The position numbers and the translations under genes were made by a program. DNA of 64,000 bases from positions 2,790,001 through 2,854,000 of the forward strand of contig NZ_CP024621.1 in the NCBI RefSeq assembly GCF_009846525.1, given 5' to 3'. Each line of letters opens with the position of its first letter. The first letter of the stretch is position 1. The notes below the pieces were generated by a model. It ran no database searches. It saw only the letters and a list, made by a program, of their open reading frames with translations, and had not been told where the DNA came from. Below, in pieces: positions 43,691 through 52,809 of the stretch. Origin of the DNA: Halomonas meridiana (lineage in GTDB: Bacteria > Pseudomonadota > Gammaproteobacteria > Pseudomonadales > Halomonadaceae).

Positions 43691-45460
43691 TTAGAACGGC
43701 CATACCCAAGGAATCAGGCTCACGGCAATCCCCCCCGTCAGCACGTTCAAGCCGCCGCCGACGCGGAGAAAATCAGTGATGCGATAACCACCGGGGCCAT
43801 GCACCATTAAGTTGGTTTGATAGCCAATCGGGGTAAGAAAGCTGGCCGACGCAGCAAACATCACCGCGACTACGTAAGGCATGGGGCTGACGCCGAGGCT
43901 TTCTGCGGCCGCCATAACCACCGGAAAGATGATTACCGCCGCCGCGTTGTTGGTCACTAACTCCGTAAGCAGCGCCACGACGCAGTAAGTTCCCACCAGC
44001 AGCAGCCACGGGCTGCCCGCCACCAGCGATAGCACGCTGCCTGCCATGGCATCCGCAGCACCTGACGACTGTAACGCTGCCCCCACCCCAAACGAAGCGG
44101 CGATGGTCAAAAGCACTTGGGTGTCTAGCCCGCGCTTGGCGGCGCCCACCGTACAACAGCCGGTCAACAGTGCCATGGCCGCGCCCAGCATGGCGGCATT
44201 GAGCATGCTCAGCACGCCCAACGCCGCCAGCAGCACCGCACCTATTAAAATTCCCCACGCCAGCGGCGCCTTTTCATGAATGGGCCGCGCCGAGCCGTTG
44301 AGTTCGCTGATCAATAAGAAATCTTTCGACTGCCGGTGGCGCTCGATGAACGGCGGGCGTGCCTCCAATAGCAATACATCGGCAGGCTGCAAGCGCACTT
44401 GGCCGAGGTTCCCTCTCACGCGCTCGCCGCCGCGACAAATCGCCAGCACGGCCGCGCCGTATAGCGTTCTAAATCGACCGTCACGAATCCGTTGACCAAT
44501 AAACTGGCATTGATTGGAGACTACCGCCTCGACCAAACGGCGCTCTTTGAACTCTTTTTCTAGGCTAGAAGCGCCATCCCGAGAAGGGATCAGCCCACGG
44601 ATCTGCTGAAGCTCCACAGCGGCATCCGAGGTACCCACGAACACCAAACGATCCCCGCCTTTGAGCTGCTCCCCTGGTCCAACCACACTGACCACGTTAC
44701 CGGCACGCTCGATCTCTACAAGGAACAGTTCCTGCAAATGGCGCAGCCCCGCCTCTTCGACCGTGCGGTCTACCAGCACCCCTGATGGGTCGACTTCCAT
44801 TTCGATCGTGAACTCGCGTGGGTTGGCAAAGGCTTTAGCCGTGCCGCCACGGGCGGGCAATAAACGCGGGCCAAGGAAAATCAGATATGCCAAGCCCGCG
44901 ACCGCGACCGGAATCCCTACCCACGCCAAGTCGAAAAGCCCCATGGCCAACTCCGGGTAGCGCTCGATCAGCAGCCCATGCACTACCAGGTTAGTGCTGG
45001 TACCAAATAGCGTGATAGTACCGCCTAAAATAGAGGCAAAGCTCAGCGGCATGAGCAAGCGCTGTGGGGAAAGACGCAAACGGCGGCTCCAACTCAATAC
45101 GGCGGGAATATAGGTCGCCACCACCGGGGTGTTATTGAGAAAGCCGCTGAGCGACGCTACGGGTAACAATAGACGTGTCAGCGCGCCGCGTTCACTCGAT
45201 GGACGCCCCAACACGTAGCGAATGATCAGATCGATACCGCCAGTCTCACGAATACTAGCCACCAGCACGTACATGAACGCGACGGTAAACAGGCCGCTAT
45301 TGGAAAATCCACCCAGCGCCTGTTGAGGATCGATGACCCCCAGTGTCATTAACACCACTACTGCGCCCATTAAAATGATGTCCGGACCGAGGCGAGAGAG
45401 CGCCATCAGCGGAAAAATCGTCAGCACGACCCCTATTGCAATCCAAGCATCCAGCGACAT
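43691..45460 (-). CDS. SLC13-type permease with two RCK_C (TrkA-C) domains
   Basis: A 589-residue transporter with membrane helices in the first about 190 and last about 190 residues, separated by two cytoplasmic RCK_C domains (FTIEMEVDPSGVLVDRTVEE to DRLVFVGTSDA, and RRLVEAVVSNQCQFIGQRI to ADVLLLEARPPF). Anion-transporter motifs include GFLNNTPVVATYIPAVL, GTSTNLVVHGLL and LTPIGYQTNLMVHGPGGY. Family members move sulfate or carboxylates with Na+. GGATG lies before ATG 45460. Eight GTGTGAG repeats lie 127-182 nt upstream. Confidence 0.87.
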   Translation of the reverse strand: MSLDAWIAIGVVLTIFPLMALSRLGPDIILMGAVVVLMTLGVIDPQQALGGFSNSGLFTVAFMYVLVASIRETGGIDLIIRYVLGRPSSERGALTRLLLPVASLSGFLNNTPVVATYIPAVLSWSRRLRLSPQRLLMPLSFASILGGTITLFGTSTNLVVHGLLIERYPELAMGLFDLAWVGIPVAVAGLAYLIFLGPRLLPARGGTAKAFANPREFTIEMEVDPSGVLVDRTVEEAGLRHLQELFLVEIERAGNVVSVVGPGEQLKGGDRLVFVGTSDAAVELQQIRGLIPSRDGASSLEKEFKERRLVEAVVSNQCQFIGQRIRDGRFRTLYGAAVLAICRGGERVRGNLGQVRLQPADVLLLEARPPFIERHRQSKDFLLISELNGSARPIHEKAPLAWGILIGAVLLAALGVLSMLNAAMLGAAMALLTGCCTVGAAKRGLDTQVLLTIAASFGVGAALQSSGAADAMAGSVLSLVAGSPWLLLVGTYCVVALLTELVTNNAAAVIIFPVVMAAAESLGVSPMPYVVAVMFAASASFLTPIGYQTNLMVHGPGGYRITDFLRVGGGLNVLTGGIAVSLIPWVWPF

Positions 45461-45586
45461 AACCCCACATCCTTTCTCAAGCCCACTCAACTGACATAAC
45501 CGAACAATATGAAGGGCATTGTGCCGCCTAGCAGATATTCTAAAAAGTTATTTTTAGAAACACAGTCAGAACAAAAAAGAATATGC

Positions 45587-45642
45587 GTGTGAGGTGTGAG
45601 GTGTGAGGTGTGAGGTGTGAGGTGTGAGGTGTGAGGTGTGAG
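45587..45642. repeat. Tandem GTGTGAG heptamer, eight perfect copies
   Basis: The 56-bp array is eight exact, uninterrupted GTGTGAG units with no spacers, so it is not a CRISPR. It lies in the 274-bp region between the SLC13-type gene (start 45460) and the end of the cold-shock gene. Perfect short tandem arrays are prone to slippage; here a change in copy number would alter spacing in the upstream region of the transporter. Confidence 0.9.
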
Positions 45643-45662
45643 TCAGATAATAATCCACAAAC

Positions 45663-45690
45663 AAAAAACCCCGCACAAGGCGGGGTTTTT
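45663..45690 (-). terminator. Rho-independent terminator of the cold-shock gene (bidirectional)
   Basis: CCCCGC (45669-45674) pairs with GCGGGG (45680-45685), flanked by A6 on the left and T5 on the right, so it can work on both strands. It is 45 nt past the csp stop. Confidence 0.85.
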
Positions 45691-45696
45691 CTAGCG

Positions 45697-45717
45697 CGCT
45701 AGCATCGAGTGCTAGCG
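45697..45717. other. Inverted repeat between the csp stop and its terminator
   Basis: CGCTAGC (45697-45703) and GCTAGCG (45711-45717) are perfect complements with a 7-nt loop. With the adjacent terminator, the csp transcript would end in two consecutive hairpins, which could protect its 3' end. Confidence 0.5.
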
Positions 45718-45734
45718 GCAAACATCAAGCTGGA

Positions 45735-45941
45735 TTAACCCAGAACTTTGATGTTGGAAGCCTGAAGGCCTTTTTTACCCTGAGTGACGTCGAAGGAAAC
45801 CTTCTGGCCGTCTTGCAGAGTTTTGAAGCCGTCAGCTTGAATTTCGGAGAAGTGCGCGAACAGGTCGTCGCCGTTGTCGTCCGGAGAAATGAAGCCGAAG
45901 CCTTTAGTGTCGTTAAACCACTTAACGGTACCAGTTGCCAT
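45735..45941 (-). CDS. CspA-family cold-shock protein
   Basis: A 68-residue single cold-shock domain. RNP1 is KGFGFI and RNP2 is DLFAHF, the core nucleic-acid-binding motifs, in the order [20 protein letters not shown] then [11 protein letters not shown]. It binds single-stranded RNA or DNA and melts mRNA structure. GAGGA lies 7 nt before the ATG. The 190-bp gap upstream leaves room for the long leader typical of csp genes, but I cannot mark a promoter with confidence. Confidence 0.95.
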   Translation of the reverse strand: MATGTVKWFNDTKGFGFISPDDNGDDLFAHFSEIQADGFKTLQDGQKVSFDVTQGKKGLQASNIKVLG

Positions 45942-46131
45942 GATCGAAATCCTCGATTTAGCTTAATGTAGAGCCGGGTAATACCCGAGTTGCAGTGGGT
46001 AGAACAAGAAACTTTCACCAGACTCAACGCTAGAGCGTTTCGATACTGCTGACAACGTTCGACTTGCTAACCAACTGCATGCAGCATGCGCTTAACGACG
46101 CCGCACGTCAACACTATGATGGAAAAAAAAG

Positions 46132-47808
46132 TCAATGCAATGAATTTTCTTTCAAAATCCATCCCGCCGCCTTTTCGGCGATCATCAACGTCGGAGAATT
46201 GGTGTTTCCACTGGTGATGGTCGGCATCACGCCCGCGTCCGCGACCCGTAATCCCACCACCCCACGCACCCGCAATTTTTCATCCACCACCGCCATTGGG
46301 TCATCACGTTTGCCCATCCGCGTGGTGCCGACCGGGTGAAAAATCGTCGTGCCAATATCTCCCGCTAGCCGCGTTAGCTCGTCATCGGTTTGATACTCGA
46401 CGCCCGGTTTTACCTCTTCAGGTGAATATTTAGCGAAGGCAGGCTGTTCAGCGATACGCCGGGTTACCCGCAGCGAATCAGCCGCCACCTTGCGATCCTC
46501 CGGCGTGCTGAGATAGTTCGGCGAAATTGCCGGTGCCTGACGCGGGTCGGCGCTTTTCAAACGCACCGTTCCTCGGCTGGTAGGATTCAAGTTACATACG
46601 CTCGCCGTAATGGCCGGATACGGATGCAGCGGCTGCCCAAAGGCCTCTAGGCTGAGCGGCTGAACGTGATACTGAATATTGGGGTACGGCTGATCGTCAG
46701 AACTGCGGGTAAACGCACCAAGCTGCGAAGGCGCCATGCTCATCGGCCCGGTGCGCTTGGTCACATACTCCCAGCCAATCCCCGCCTTGCCCCACAGCGT
46801 ACTGGCAATAGCATTGAGCGTTTTGGCATTACTGACACGATACACCGAGCGAATCTGGAGATGATCTTGCAGGTTTTCACCTACCCCAGGCAGGTCGTGC
46901 ACCACCTCAATGCCGTGTTCACGCAGATGCTCAGCAGGCCCAATGCCCGACAGCTGTAAAAGGTGGGGCGAGCCAATGGCCCCCGCACACAGCACCACCT
47001 CTTTTCGCGCCTGTACGCGCTGGATTTTGCCGCTGCGCACCACCTCTACCCCCGTACAACGAGGCGCTTGTGTATGATCGAAGCAGAGCCGATTTACCTG
47101 GGTGGAGTGCCAAAGCGTTAGGTTGTCGCGCTTTAACGCGCTGCGCAAAAACGCCTTAGCGGTATTCCAGCGCCAGCCGTCACGTTGGTTTACCTCAAAA
47201 TAGGCAACCCCTTCATTACTCCCCCGGTTGAAGTCGTCGGTGCGGGGGATGCCCGCCTGCACCGCCGCTTCGGCAAAGTCATCCAGCACCTCCCATTTCA
47301 GGCGCTGCTTTTCGACCCGCCACTCGCCGCCATGGCCATGAAAAGCGCGGTGAGTCTCATCACCGTCGCTGCCTTTATCCAGCCGGTAGTGGTTTTCGTG
47401 TTTGATAAAGTCGGGCAGGCAGTTCTCCCAGCGCCACTCGTCGCTGCCGGTGACCTCTGCCCAGTGGTCGTAATCCCGGGCCTGACCGCGCATGTAGATC
47501 ATGCCGTTGATGCTAGAACAGCCTCCCAGGGTTTTCCCCCGAGGGTAGATCAGCGAGCGGCCATTGAGCCCTTTGTCCGGCTCGGTGCGAAACAGCCAGT
47601 CGGTGCGCGGGTTATTAATGCAATAAAGGTAGCCCACTGGAATATGAATCCAGTGGTAGTTATCCCGACCGCCTGCCTCAATCAGCAGCACCCGATTATT
47701 GGGGTCGGCGCTCAGTCGATTGGCCATCAGGCACCCTGCGGTGCCTGCGCCAATCACGATGTAATCAAATGCTTCTGCGGTGGGATGAGTGGTTGTATTT
47801 GTTGGCAT
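46132..47808 (-). CDS. GMC-family alcohol dehydrogenase, probable 3-hydroxypropionate dehydrogenase (DddA-like)
   Basis: A 558-residue flavoprotein. The FAD motif is YIVIGAGTAGCLMANRL (16-32), GMC signature 1 is in GRSLIYPRGKTLGGCSSING, and the catalytic His region is FHPVGTTRMGKRDDPMAVVD with GNTNSPTLMIAEKAA. It resembles choline dehydrogenases (BetA) but lies directly downstream of a methylmalonate-semialdehyde-type dehydrogenase, the arrangement of dddA-dddC in Halomonas, where DddA oxidises 3-hydroxypropionate to malonate semialdehyde. Substrate assignment is inferred from context. A GGGAG site precedes the ATG, 27 nt after the upstream stop. Confidence 0.72.
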   Translation of the reverse strand: MPTNTTTHPTAEAFDYIVIGAGTAGCLMANRLSADPNNRVLLIEAGGRDNYHWIHIPVGYLYCINNPRTDWLFRTEPDKGLNGRSLIYPRGKTLGGCSSINGMIYMRGQARDYDHWAEVTGSDEWRWENCLPDFIKHENHYRLDKGSDGDETHRAFHGHGGEWRVEKQRLKWEVLDDFAEAAVQAGIPRTDDFNRGSNEGVAYFEVNQRDGWRWNTAKAFLRSALKRDNLTLWHSTQVNRLCFDHTQAPRCTGVEVVRSGKIQRVQARKEVVLCAGAIGSPHLLQLSGIGPAEHLREHGIEVVHDLPGVGENLQDHLQIRSVYRVSNAKTLNAIASTLWGKAGIGWEYVTKRTGPMSMAPSQLGAFTRSSDDQPYPNIQYHVQPLSLEAFGQPLHPYPAITASVCNLNPTSRGTVRLKSADPRQAPAISPNYLSTPEDRKVAADSLRVTRRIAEQPAFAKYSPEEVKPGVEYQTDDELTRLAGDIGTTIFHPVGTTRMGKRDDPMAVVDEKLRVRGVVGLRVADAGVMPTITSGNTNSPTLMIAEKAAGWILKENSLH

Positions 47809-47835
47809 GGGTTTGGCTCCCGTAACGGTCAGGCG

Positions 47836-49347
47836 CTACTTCGCCGTCGGCATCACAAACTCTGCACCCGCGTCGATGGAGTCCGACCAGCGCTGCATGA
47901 TCGACTTCTGCTTGGTGTAGAAGCGCACACCCTCTTCGCCATACGCGTGGGTATCGCCAAACAGCGAGCGCTTCCAGCCGCCAAAACCGTGCCACGCCAT
48001 AGGCACCGGAATCGGTACGTTGATACCGACCATGCCCACCTGAATACGGCGGCCAAATTCCCGGGCAACGCTGCCGCTTTCGGTAAAGCAGCTCACGCCG
48101 TTGCCAAATTCGTGATCGTTAATCAGTTGAATGGCGGTCGCCACATCCGGCACGCGCACGCATACCAGCACCGGGCCAAAAATCTCCTCTTTATAGATAG
48201 TCATCTCTGGCGTGACGTGGTCGAACAGGGTGCCGCCCATCCAGAAACCGTCTGCACAGCCCTCACCCGCTTGAGTGCTATCAAACTCGCGGCCATCGAC
48301 GATAAGCTGCGCGCCTTCTGCCACGCCCTTTTCGATGTACCCGGTGATCCGCTGATGCGCTTGGCGGGTCACGATGGGCCCCATTTCTGCATCCAGCTGC
48401 ATGCCATCTTTGACTTTCAGCGTCTTAGCCCGCTCGGTGAGCATCGGCACGACTTTATCGGCCACATCGCCGACCAGCACGGCCACGCTAATCGCCATGC
48501 AGCGCTCGCCCGCACTGCCGTAGGCTGCGCCAATTAACGCATCCACTGCTTTATCAAGATGGGCGTCTGGCATCACGACCATATGGTTTTTCGCCCCGCC
48601 CAGTGCCTGCACGCGTTTGCCGTGCTTAGCCCCGCGCTCGTAAATCAGGTTGGCAATCGGCGTAGAGCCGACGAACGACAGCGCTTTAACGTGTGGGTGG
48701 TCGATCAGCGCTTCGACGGAGTCTTTATCGCCCTGCACCACGTTGAACACGCCATCGGGCAGGCCTGCTTGTGTCAACAGATCCGCGATCATCAGCGAGG
48801 CGCTAGGGTCCAGCGGGCTGGGCTTGAGAATAAAGGTATTACCGGCGGCAATGGCGATGGGGAACATCCACATCGGCACCATCGCCGGGAAGTTAAACGG
48901 CGTAATACCGGCGACCACGCCCAGCGGCTGGCGCACGGTCCAGTTATCGATGCCGGTGCTAACCTGCTCGGTGTAATCACCCTTTAATAGCTGGGGAATA
49001 CCGCAGGCAAACTCGACAATATCAATACCCCGTGCCACTTCGCCCTGGGCATCGGTAAATACCTTGCCGTGCTCTTTGGTGATTGCTTCGGCCAGGGCAT
49101 CTTTATTGGCGTTCAGCAGCTCCAGGAATTTGAACATTACCCGAGCGCGGCGAATAGGCGGCGTATCGGCCCAGGCTGGAAATGCTGCTTGGGCGGCTTG
49201 CACGGCGGTATCCACATCGGCGGCCGAAGCCAGGGCAACGCGGCCGGTGACCTGCCCGGTGGCAGGGTTGAAGACATCCAGGGCGCTGCCGGAGGCGCCT
49301 TCGCTGCGTTGGCCGTTAATAAAGTGGTGGATGGCGTTGGTTGTCAT
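47836..49347 (-). CDS. CoA-acylating (methyl)malonate-semialdehyde dehydrogenase (MmsA/DddC-like)
   Basis: A 503-residue ALDH that converts malonate or methylmalonate semialdehyde to acetyl- or propionyl-CoA with NAD and CoA. Blocks are [40 protein letters not shown] and the Cys motif [17 protein letters not shown], which are specific to the CoA-acylating MmsA group. With the downstream GMC enzyme it would complete 3-hydroxypropionate degradation; valine or beta-alanine catabolism is an alternative. AGGTAGCGACA precedes the ATG. The divergent LysR gene starts 139 bp away. Confidence 0.85.
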   Translation of the reverse strand: MTTNAIHHFINGQRSEGASGSALDVFNPATGQVTGRVALASAADVDTAVQAAQAAFPAWADTPPIRRARVMFKFLELLNANKDALAEAITKEHGKVFTDAQGEVARGIDIVEFACGIPQLLKGDYTEQVSTGIDNWTVRQPLGVVAGITPFNFPAMVPMWMFPIAIAAGNTFILKPSPLDPSASLMIADLLTQAGLPDGVFNVVQGDKDSVEALIDHPHVKALSFVGSTPIANLIYERGAKHGKRVQALGGAKNHMVVMPDAHLDKAVDALIGAAYGSAGERCMAISVAVLVGDVADKVVPMLTERAKTLKVKDGMQLDAEMGPIVTRQAHQRITGYIEKGVAEGAQLIVDGREFDSTQAGEGCADGFWMGGTLFDHVTPEMTIYKEEIFGPVLVCVRVPDVATAIQLINDHEFGNGVSCFTESGSVAREFGRRIQVGMVGINVPIPVPMAWHGFGGWKRSLFGDTHAYGEEGVRFYTKQKSIMQRWSDSIDAGAEFVMPTAK

Positions 49348-49485
49348 TGTCGCTACCTTTATAACAAAAGCTTAAGTGATCGGAGGATGATCACTAGACT
49401 ACCCCGCCTAACAGGCCAAGCAATTGAGTAATTTTTAACCCAGATATAAGCTTTGCTAATAACATAACAATGAAGGTTCACCACC

Positions 49486-50394
49486 ATGCAGGAGTACGCC
49501 ACGCTGCGGGCCTTTGTGGCCGTTGCCCATACCGGCAGCGTCTCAAAGGCGGCCGAGCAGCTCCACCTGACCCAGCCCGCCGTTAGCCTAAAGTTGAAGC
49601 AGCTACAGCAACATCTGGGCTTAACGCTGTTTACCCGCCGCCCACAAGGGTTAACGCTGACCGCCGATGGTTACGCCCTGCTACCGGCCGCTGAAAATGC
49701 CCTGGCCAGCGCCCTGGCCTTCGAGCAGAGCGCCAGCGCGTTACACAGCACGCTGCGTGGCAAGCTGCGCATTGGCACCATTGTTGACCCAGAATTTATT
49801 CGCTTGGGCGATTTTCTCAGCCGCTTGATGGCTCGCGCACCACAGCTGGAAACCGAGCTTCACCACGGCATGAGCGGCAGCGTATTGGACAACGTCGAGC
49901 AGGGGGAGTTAGATGTGGGCTTTTTTCTCGCCCCGCCCGGCGAAGGCACTGGCAATCCTACGCTAGCATGGCGAGAGTTAACCCACTTTCACTACCACGT
50001 GGTGGCACCGCCGGGCTGGGAAGCCAAACTTGCCGACACCCGCTGGGAGGCGCTTGCGCAACTGCCCTGGATTGTGACCCCCACCGTGTCAGCGCACTCC
50101 CGGCTACTCAAGCGAGCGCTGGCCGCAAGCGGCGCGACCCCGAACCGTGTTGCCCAGGTCGACCAAGAGGCGTGTATGCTGGATTTAGTCAGAGCAGGCG
50201 TGGGCCTGAGCCTAGCGCGAGACGCGCTGGCCATGGCCGAACGCCAAGAGAGCGGCTTGGCGGTGGCGGACAACGTTCGCCTGCCCTGCGCATTAAGCCT
50301 GATCTGGCGCAGCGACCGCGCCACCGAACCTACGATTAAGGCGGCGCTGGACACCCTCGATACGGTATGGCCGCATCGTCTAAGGTCGCTGTAA
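49486..50394 (+). CDS. LysR-family regulator, probable activator of the dddC/dddA-like operon
   Basis: A 302-residue LysR protein. The HTH is LRAFVAVAHTGSVSKAAEQLHL then TQPAVSLKLKQLQQHLG, and the effector domain starts LRGKLRIGTIVDPEF and includes VTPTVSAHSRLLKRAL. A complete effector domain and good start (GAAGG, 9 nt) indicate an intact gene. LysR genes usually control the divergent operon, here the aldehyde and alcohol dehydrogenases, in response to a pathway intermediate. Confidence 0.87.
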   Translation: MQEYATLRAFVAVAHTGSVSKAAEQLHLTQPAVSLKLKQLQQHLGLTLFTRRPQGLTLTADGYALLPAAENALASALAFEQSASALHSTLRGKLRIGTIVDPEFIRLGDFLSRLMARAPQLETELHHGMSGSVLDNVEQGELDVGFFLAPPGEGTGNPTLAWRELTHFHYHVVAPPGWEAKLADTRWEALAQLPWIVTPTVSAHSRLLKRALAASGATPNRVAQVDQEACMLDLVRAGVGLSLARDALAMAERQESGLAVADNVRLPCALSLIWRSDRATEPTIKAALDTLDTVWPHRLRSL

Positions 50395-50467
50395 GGAAGC
50401 GGAACCTCTCGACACTAATGGGCTCAATAACGAGCATTGATTCGTCACCGCCACCGGAGTGTTTACA

Positions 50468-51091
50468 ATGATCCGATTTCCCTCTTTTCGCCCTTTAACC
50501 CTGTGCGTGATGGCCGCCGCCGGTCTGGCAAGCGCATCGCTTCACGCGCAGTCCAATAGCGAGGCGACCTTTGCTGGCGGCTGTTTCTGGTGCATGGAAC
50601 CGCCTTACGACAAACAGCCGGGCGTGAGCGCCACCATATCCGGCTACATGGGCGGCGAGCTTGAGAATCCGACCTACGAGCAGATCTCCCGAGGCGGTAC
50701 TGGCCATGCGGAAGTCGTGCAAATCGAGTATGACGACAGCCAAATCAGCTATGAACAGCTGCTGGAGATTTTCTGGCGGAACATAGACCCCTTCGCCGTC
50801 GACCGCCAGTTCTGCGATAGCGGTGATCAGTACCGGTCGGCGATCTTTTATCATAATGATGAGCAGCGGGCCTTGGCCGAAGCGTCGAAAGCCGAGATGG
50901 AAGCCCGTTTCGATCAAGAGATAGCGACTCAAATCGTTCCTGCCAGCGAGTTTTGGGCAGCCGAGGAGTATCACCAGGATTACTACGAAAAAAATCCGCT
51001 GCGCTACAAATTCTACCGCCTGAGCTGCGGTCGGGATGACCGTCTAGAAGAAGTGTGGGGCGAAGAAGCGGGCGGCCCTACTGTCGAGTAA
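50468..51091 (+). CDS. msrA: Exported peptide-methionine (S)-S-oxide reductase
   Basis: A 207-residue MsrA with a signal peptide (MIRFPSFRPLTLCVMAAAGLASASLHAQ), so it repairs oxidised Met in the periplasm. The catalytic motif is GGCFWCMEPPYD, the substrate region GYMGGELENPTYEQISRGGTGHAEVV, and Cys residues in RQFCDSGDQYRS and RLSCGRDD are candidates for resolving and recycling. GGAG lies 8 nt before the ATG at 50468; a GTG 9 nt upstream is less likely. A strong terminator follows. Confidence 0.93.
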   Translation: MIRFPSFRPLTLCVMAAAGLASASLHAQSNSEATFAGGCFWCMEPPYDKQPGVSATISGYMGGELENPTYEQISRGGTGHAEVVQIEYDDSQISYEQLLEIFWRNIDPFAVDRQFCDSGDQYRSAIFYHNDEQRALAEASKAEMEARFDQEIATQIVPASEFWAAEEYHQDYYEKNPLRYKFYRLSCGRDDRLEEVWGEEAGGPTVE

Positions 51092-51110
51092 TCTCACCCC
51101 GTTAGCCTCA

Positions 51111-51146
51111 AAACGGCAAGGCGGTTGATTCGCCTTGGCGTTTTTT
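51111..51146 (+). terminator. Rho-independent terminator after msrA
   Basis: An A-rich left arm ending CAAGGCG (to 51124) pairs with CGCCTTG starting at 51131, with further pairing outward, and is followed by TTTTTT. It begins 20 nt after the msrA stop. Confidence 0.85.
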
Positions 51147-51322
51147 ATGGAACGATTCCCTATGCGCCCTGCCCTACTAGCAGGTTTATATGATGGCGAC
51201 TCATTCATTTGGGCAAACCGCCATTTTTCTACTAAGGTAGAAAGTCAGCATTAATAGACCAGTCGGCTAAAGGGCTGCTCTATCTGATTAAACGCCCCGT
51301 TGATCTAAAGATAGGAGATCTT

Positions 51323-52705
51323 ATGAGCAACACCATTACGACAGTGAACCCGACCACCGGCGAAACGCTTGAGACCTATACGCTGATGGATGAAAGCCAG
51401 GCCAAGCAGGTAGTCGAGGCCAGTCATGAGGCGTTTCTGGATTGGCGGCTCAAGCCGCTCGAGCACCGCGCCAAGGTGGTGAAAGCGATTGGCGAAGCAA
51501 TGAACGCGCATAAAGAAGAGCTTGCCGACCTGATGGTCAAAGAGATGGGCAAGCTGCCCTCGCAAGCGCGCCAGGAAGTGGATCTTTGCGTCGGCATTTG
51601 TGATTACACCGCCGAGCATGGTCCCACCAAGCTGGCTGATGAAGAGCGCAAACCCGGTAACGGCGAGCGCGGCATCGTCACCTACTCCCCCATGGGCGTG
51701 ATTTACGGCATTCAGCCGTGGAACTTCCCTGCTTACCAAGTAGTGCGCTACTCCATCGCCAATATTATGGCAGGTAACAGCGTGCTGCTAAAACACGCTG
51801 AAAACGTGACGGGTAGCGGCCTGCTGCTGGAAAAAATCTACCGTGAAGCGGGCTTGCCGGAAAACGTTTTCCGTACGCTCGTCATTTCACACGATGTGTC
51901 CGACACTGTCATCGCCCATAAAGCCGTACGTGGCGTGACTCTAACCGGTAGCGACGGCGCTGGCCGCAAAGTGGCCGCTAAAGCCGCCGAGCATCTGAAA
52001 AAGACCGTACTAGAGCTAGGCTCCAACGATGCCTACTTGGTGCTGGACGATGCCGACCTGGACGTGGCGGTGGATACCTGCGTGACTGGCCGCGTCTTTA
52101 ACGGCGGCCAAACCTGTGTGGCGGCAAAACGCTTTGTGGTCACCGAGAAAAACTACGAAGCGTTCAAAGAGCGCTACGTGGCACGCATGAAGAACTTGAA
52201 AGCGGGCGACCCGACCAAAGAAGATAGCGACCTAGGCCCGATGGCCCGTGTCGATCTTCGCGACGGCCTTCACGAGCAGGTGGAAGAGAGCGTGCGTAAA
52301 GGCGCGAAAATCCTCTGCGGCGGTGAGAAGCCGGAAGGCAAAGGGGCGTTCTACCCGGTCACCGTGCTGGATAACGTCACCCCCGGCCAACCCGCCTACG
52401 ACGACGAGTTGTTCGGCCCGGTTGCCGCGTTGATTCGCGCCAAAGATGATGAAGACGCCATGCGCATCGCCAACGACAGCCGCTACGGCTTGGGCGGCGG
52501 CATCATCTCCAAAGACGTGAAGCGTGCCACCGAGCTTGCCAGCAAGTATTTCGATACCGGCATGGTGTTTATCAACGGCTTTGGTGTGGCAACGCCTGAA
52601 ATGCCGTTTGGCGGCGTGAAGGATTCAGGCTATGGCCGTGAGCACGGCGGCTTTGGTATGCACGAGTTCGTCAACGCGAAATCGGTGATTGTGGTGCAAA
52701 GCTAA
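51323..52705 (+). CDS. NAD-dependent succinate-semialdehyde dehydrogenase, Sad/YneI-like
   Basis: A 460-residue ALDH. Length and blocks (SPMGVIYGIQPWNFPAYQVV, TVLELGSNDAYLVLDDADLD, NGGQTCVAAKRFVV, GRVFNGGQTC) match the shorter Sad/YneI branch of succinate-semialdehyde dehydrogenases rather than GabD (about 480). It would oxidise succinate semialdehyde or a related short aldehyde. TAGGAG lies 7 nt before the ATG. It is a single gene with its own strong terminator. No GABA transaminase is adjacent. Confidence 0.83.
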   Translation: MSNTITTVNPTTGETLETYTLMDESQAKQVVEASHEAFLDWRLKPLEHRAKVVKAIGEAMNAHKEELADLMVKEMGKLPSQARQEVDLCVGICDYTAEHGPTKLADEERKPGNGERGIVTYSPMGVIYGIQPWNFPAYQVVRYSIANIMAGNSVLLKHAENVTGSGLLLEKIYREAGLPENVFRTLVISHDVSDTVIAHKAVRGVTLTGSDGAGRKVAAKAAEHLKKTVLELGSNDAYLVLDDADLDVAVDTCVTGRVFNGGQTCVAAKRFVVTEKNYEAFKERYVARMKNLKAGDPTKEDSDLGPMARVDLRDGLHEQVEESVRKGAKILCGGEKPEGKGAFYPVTVLDNVTPGQPAYDDELFGPVAALIRAKDDEDAMRIANDSRYGLGGGIISKDVKRATELASKYFDTGMVFINGFGVATPEMPFGGVKDSGYGREHGGFGMHEFVNAKSVIVVQS

Positions 52706-52737
52706 CATCACCAAGCCCATCGGCTCACGATGGGCTA

Positions 52738-52789
52738 ACCCATAAAAACGCCGCAGTGTCGTTTCACGACCTGCGGCGTTTTTATGGGT
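52738..52789. terminator. Very long bidirectional terminator
   Basis: A perfect 19-bp inverted repeat (52738-52756 and 52771-52789; left arm ACCCATAAAAACGCCGCAG) encloses a second perfect stem GTCGT-TTC-ACGAC (52758-52770), with one bulged T. The GC-rich core is flanked by A5 and T5, giving a terminator on either strand for the converging ALDH and pgpA genes. Confidence 0.9.
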
Positions 52790-52809
52790 AGCGTATTTTA
52801 AAAGCAGCG

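Noticed and set aside
45587-45642. CRISPR array
   Set aside because: The repeats are 7 bp and contiguous with no spacers and no cas genes nearby.
46132-47808. BetA choline dehydrogenase of the osmoprotectant pathway
   Set aside because: No betB or betI adjoins, and its operon partner is a CoA-acylating MmsA-type enzyme. It remains an alternative.
47185-48537. 450-codon open frame on the plus strand
   Set aside because: It is antisense to the well-supported dddC/dddA-like genes, and has no recognisable domain or ribosome site. High GC third positions on the opposite strand create such frames.
52738-52789. Mobile inverted-repeat element or attachment site
   Set aside because: No target duplication or integrase is seen, and the position between convergent genes with A5/T5 flanks fits a terminator.
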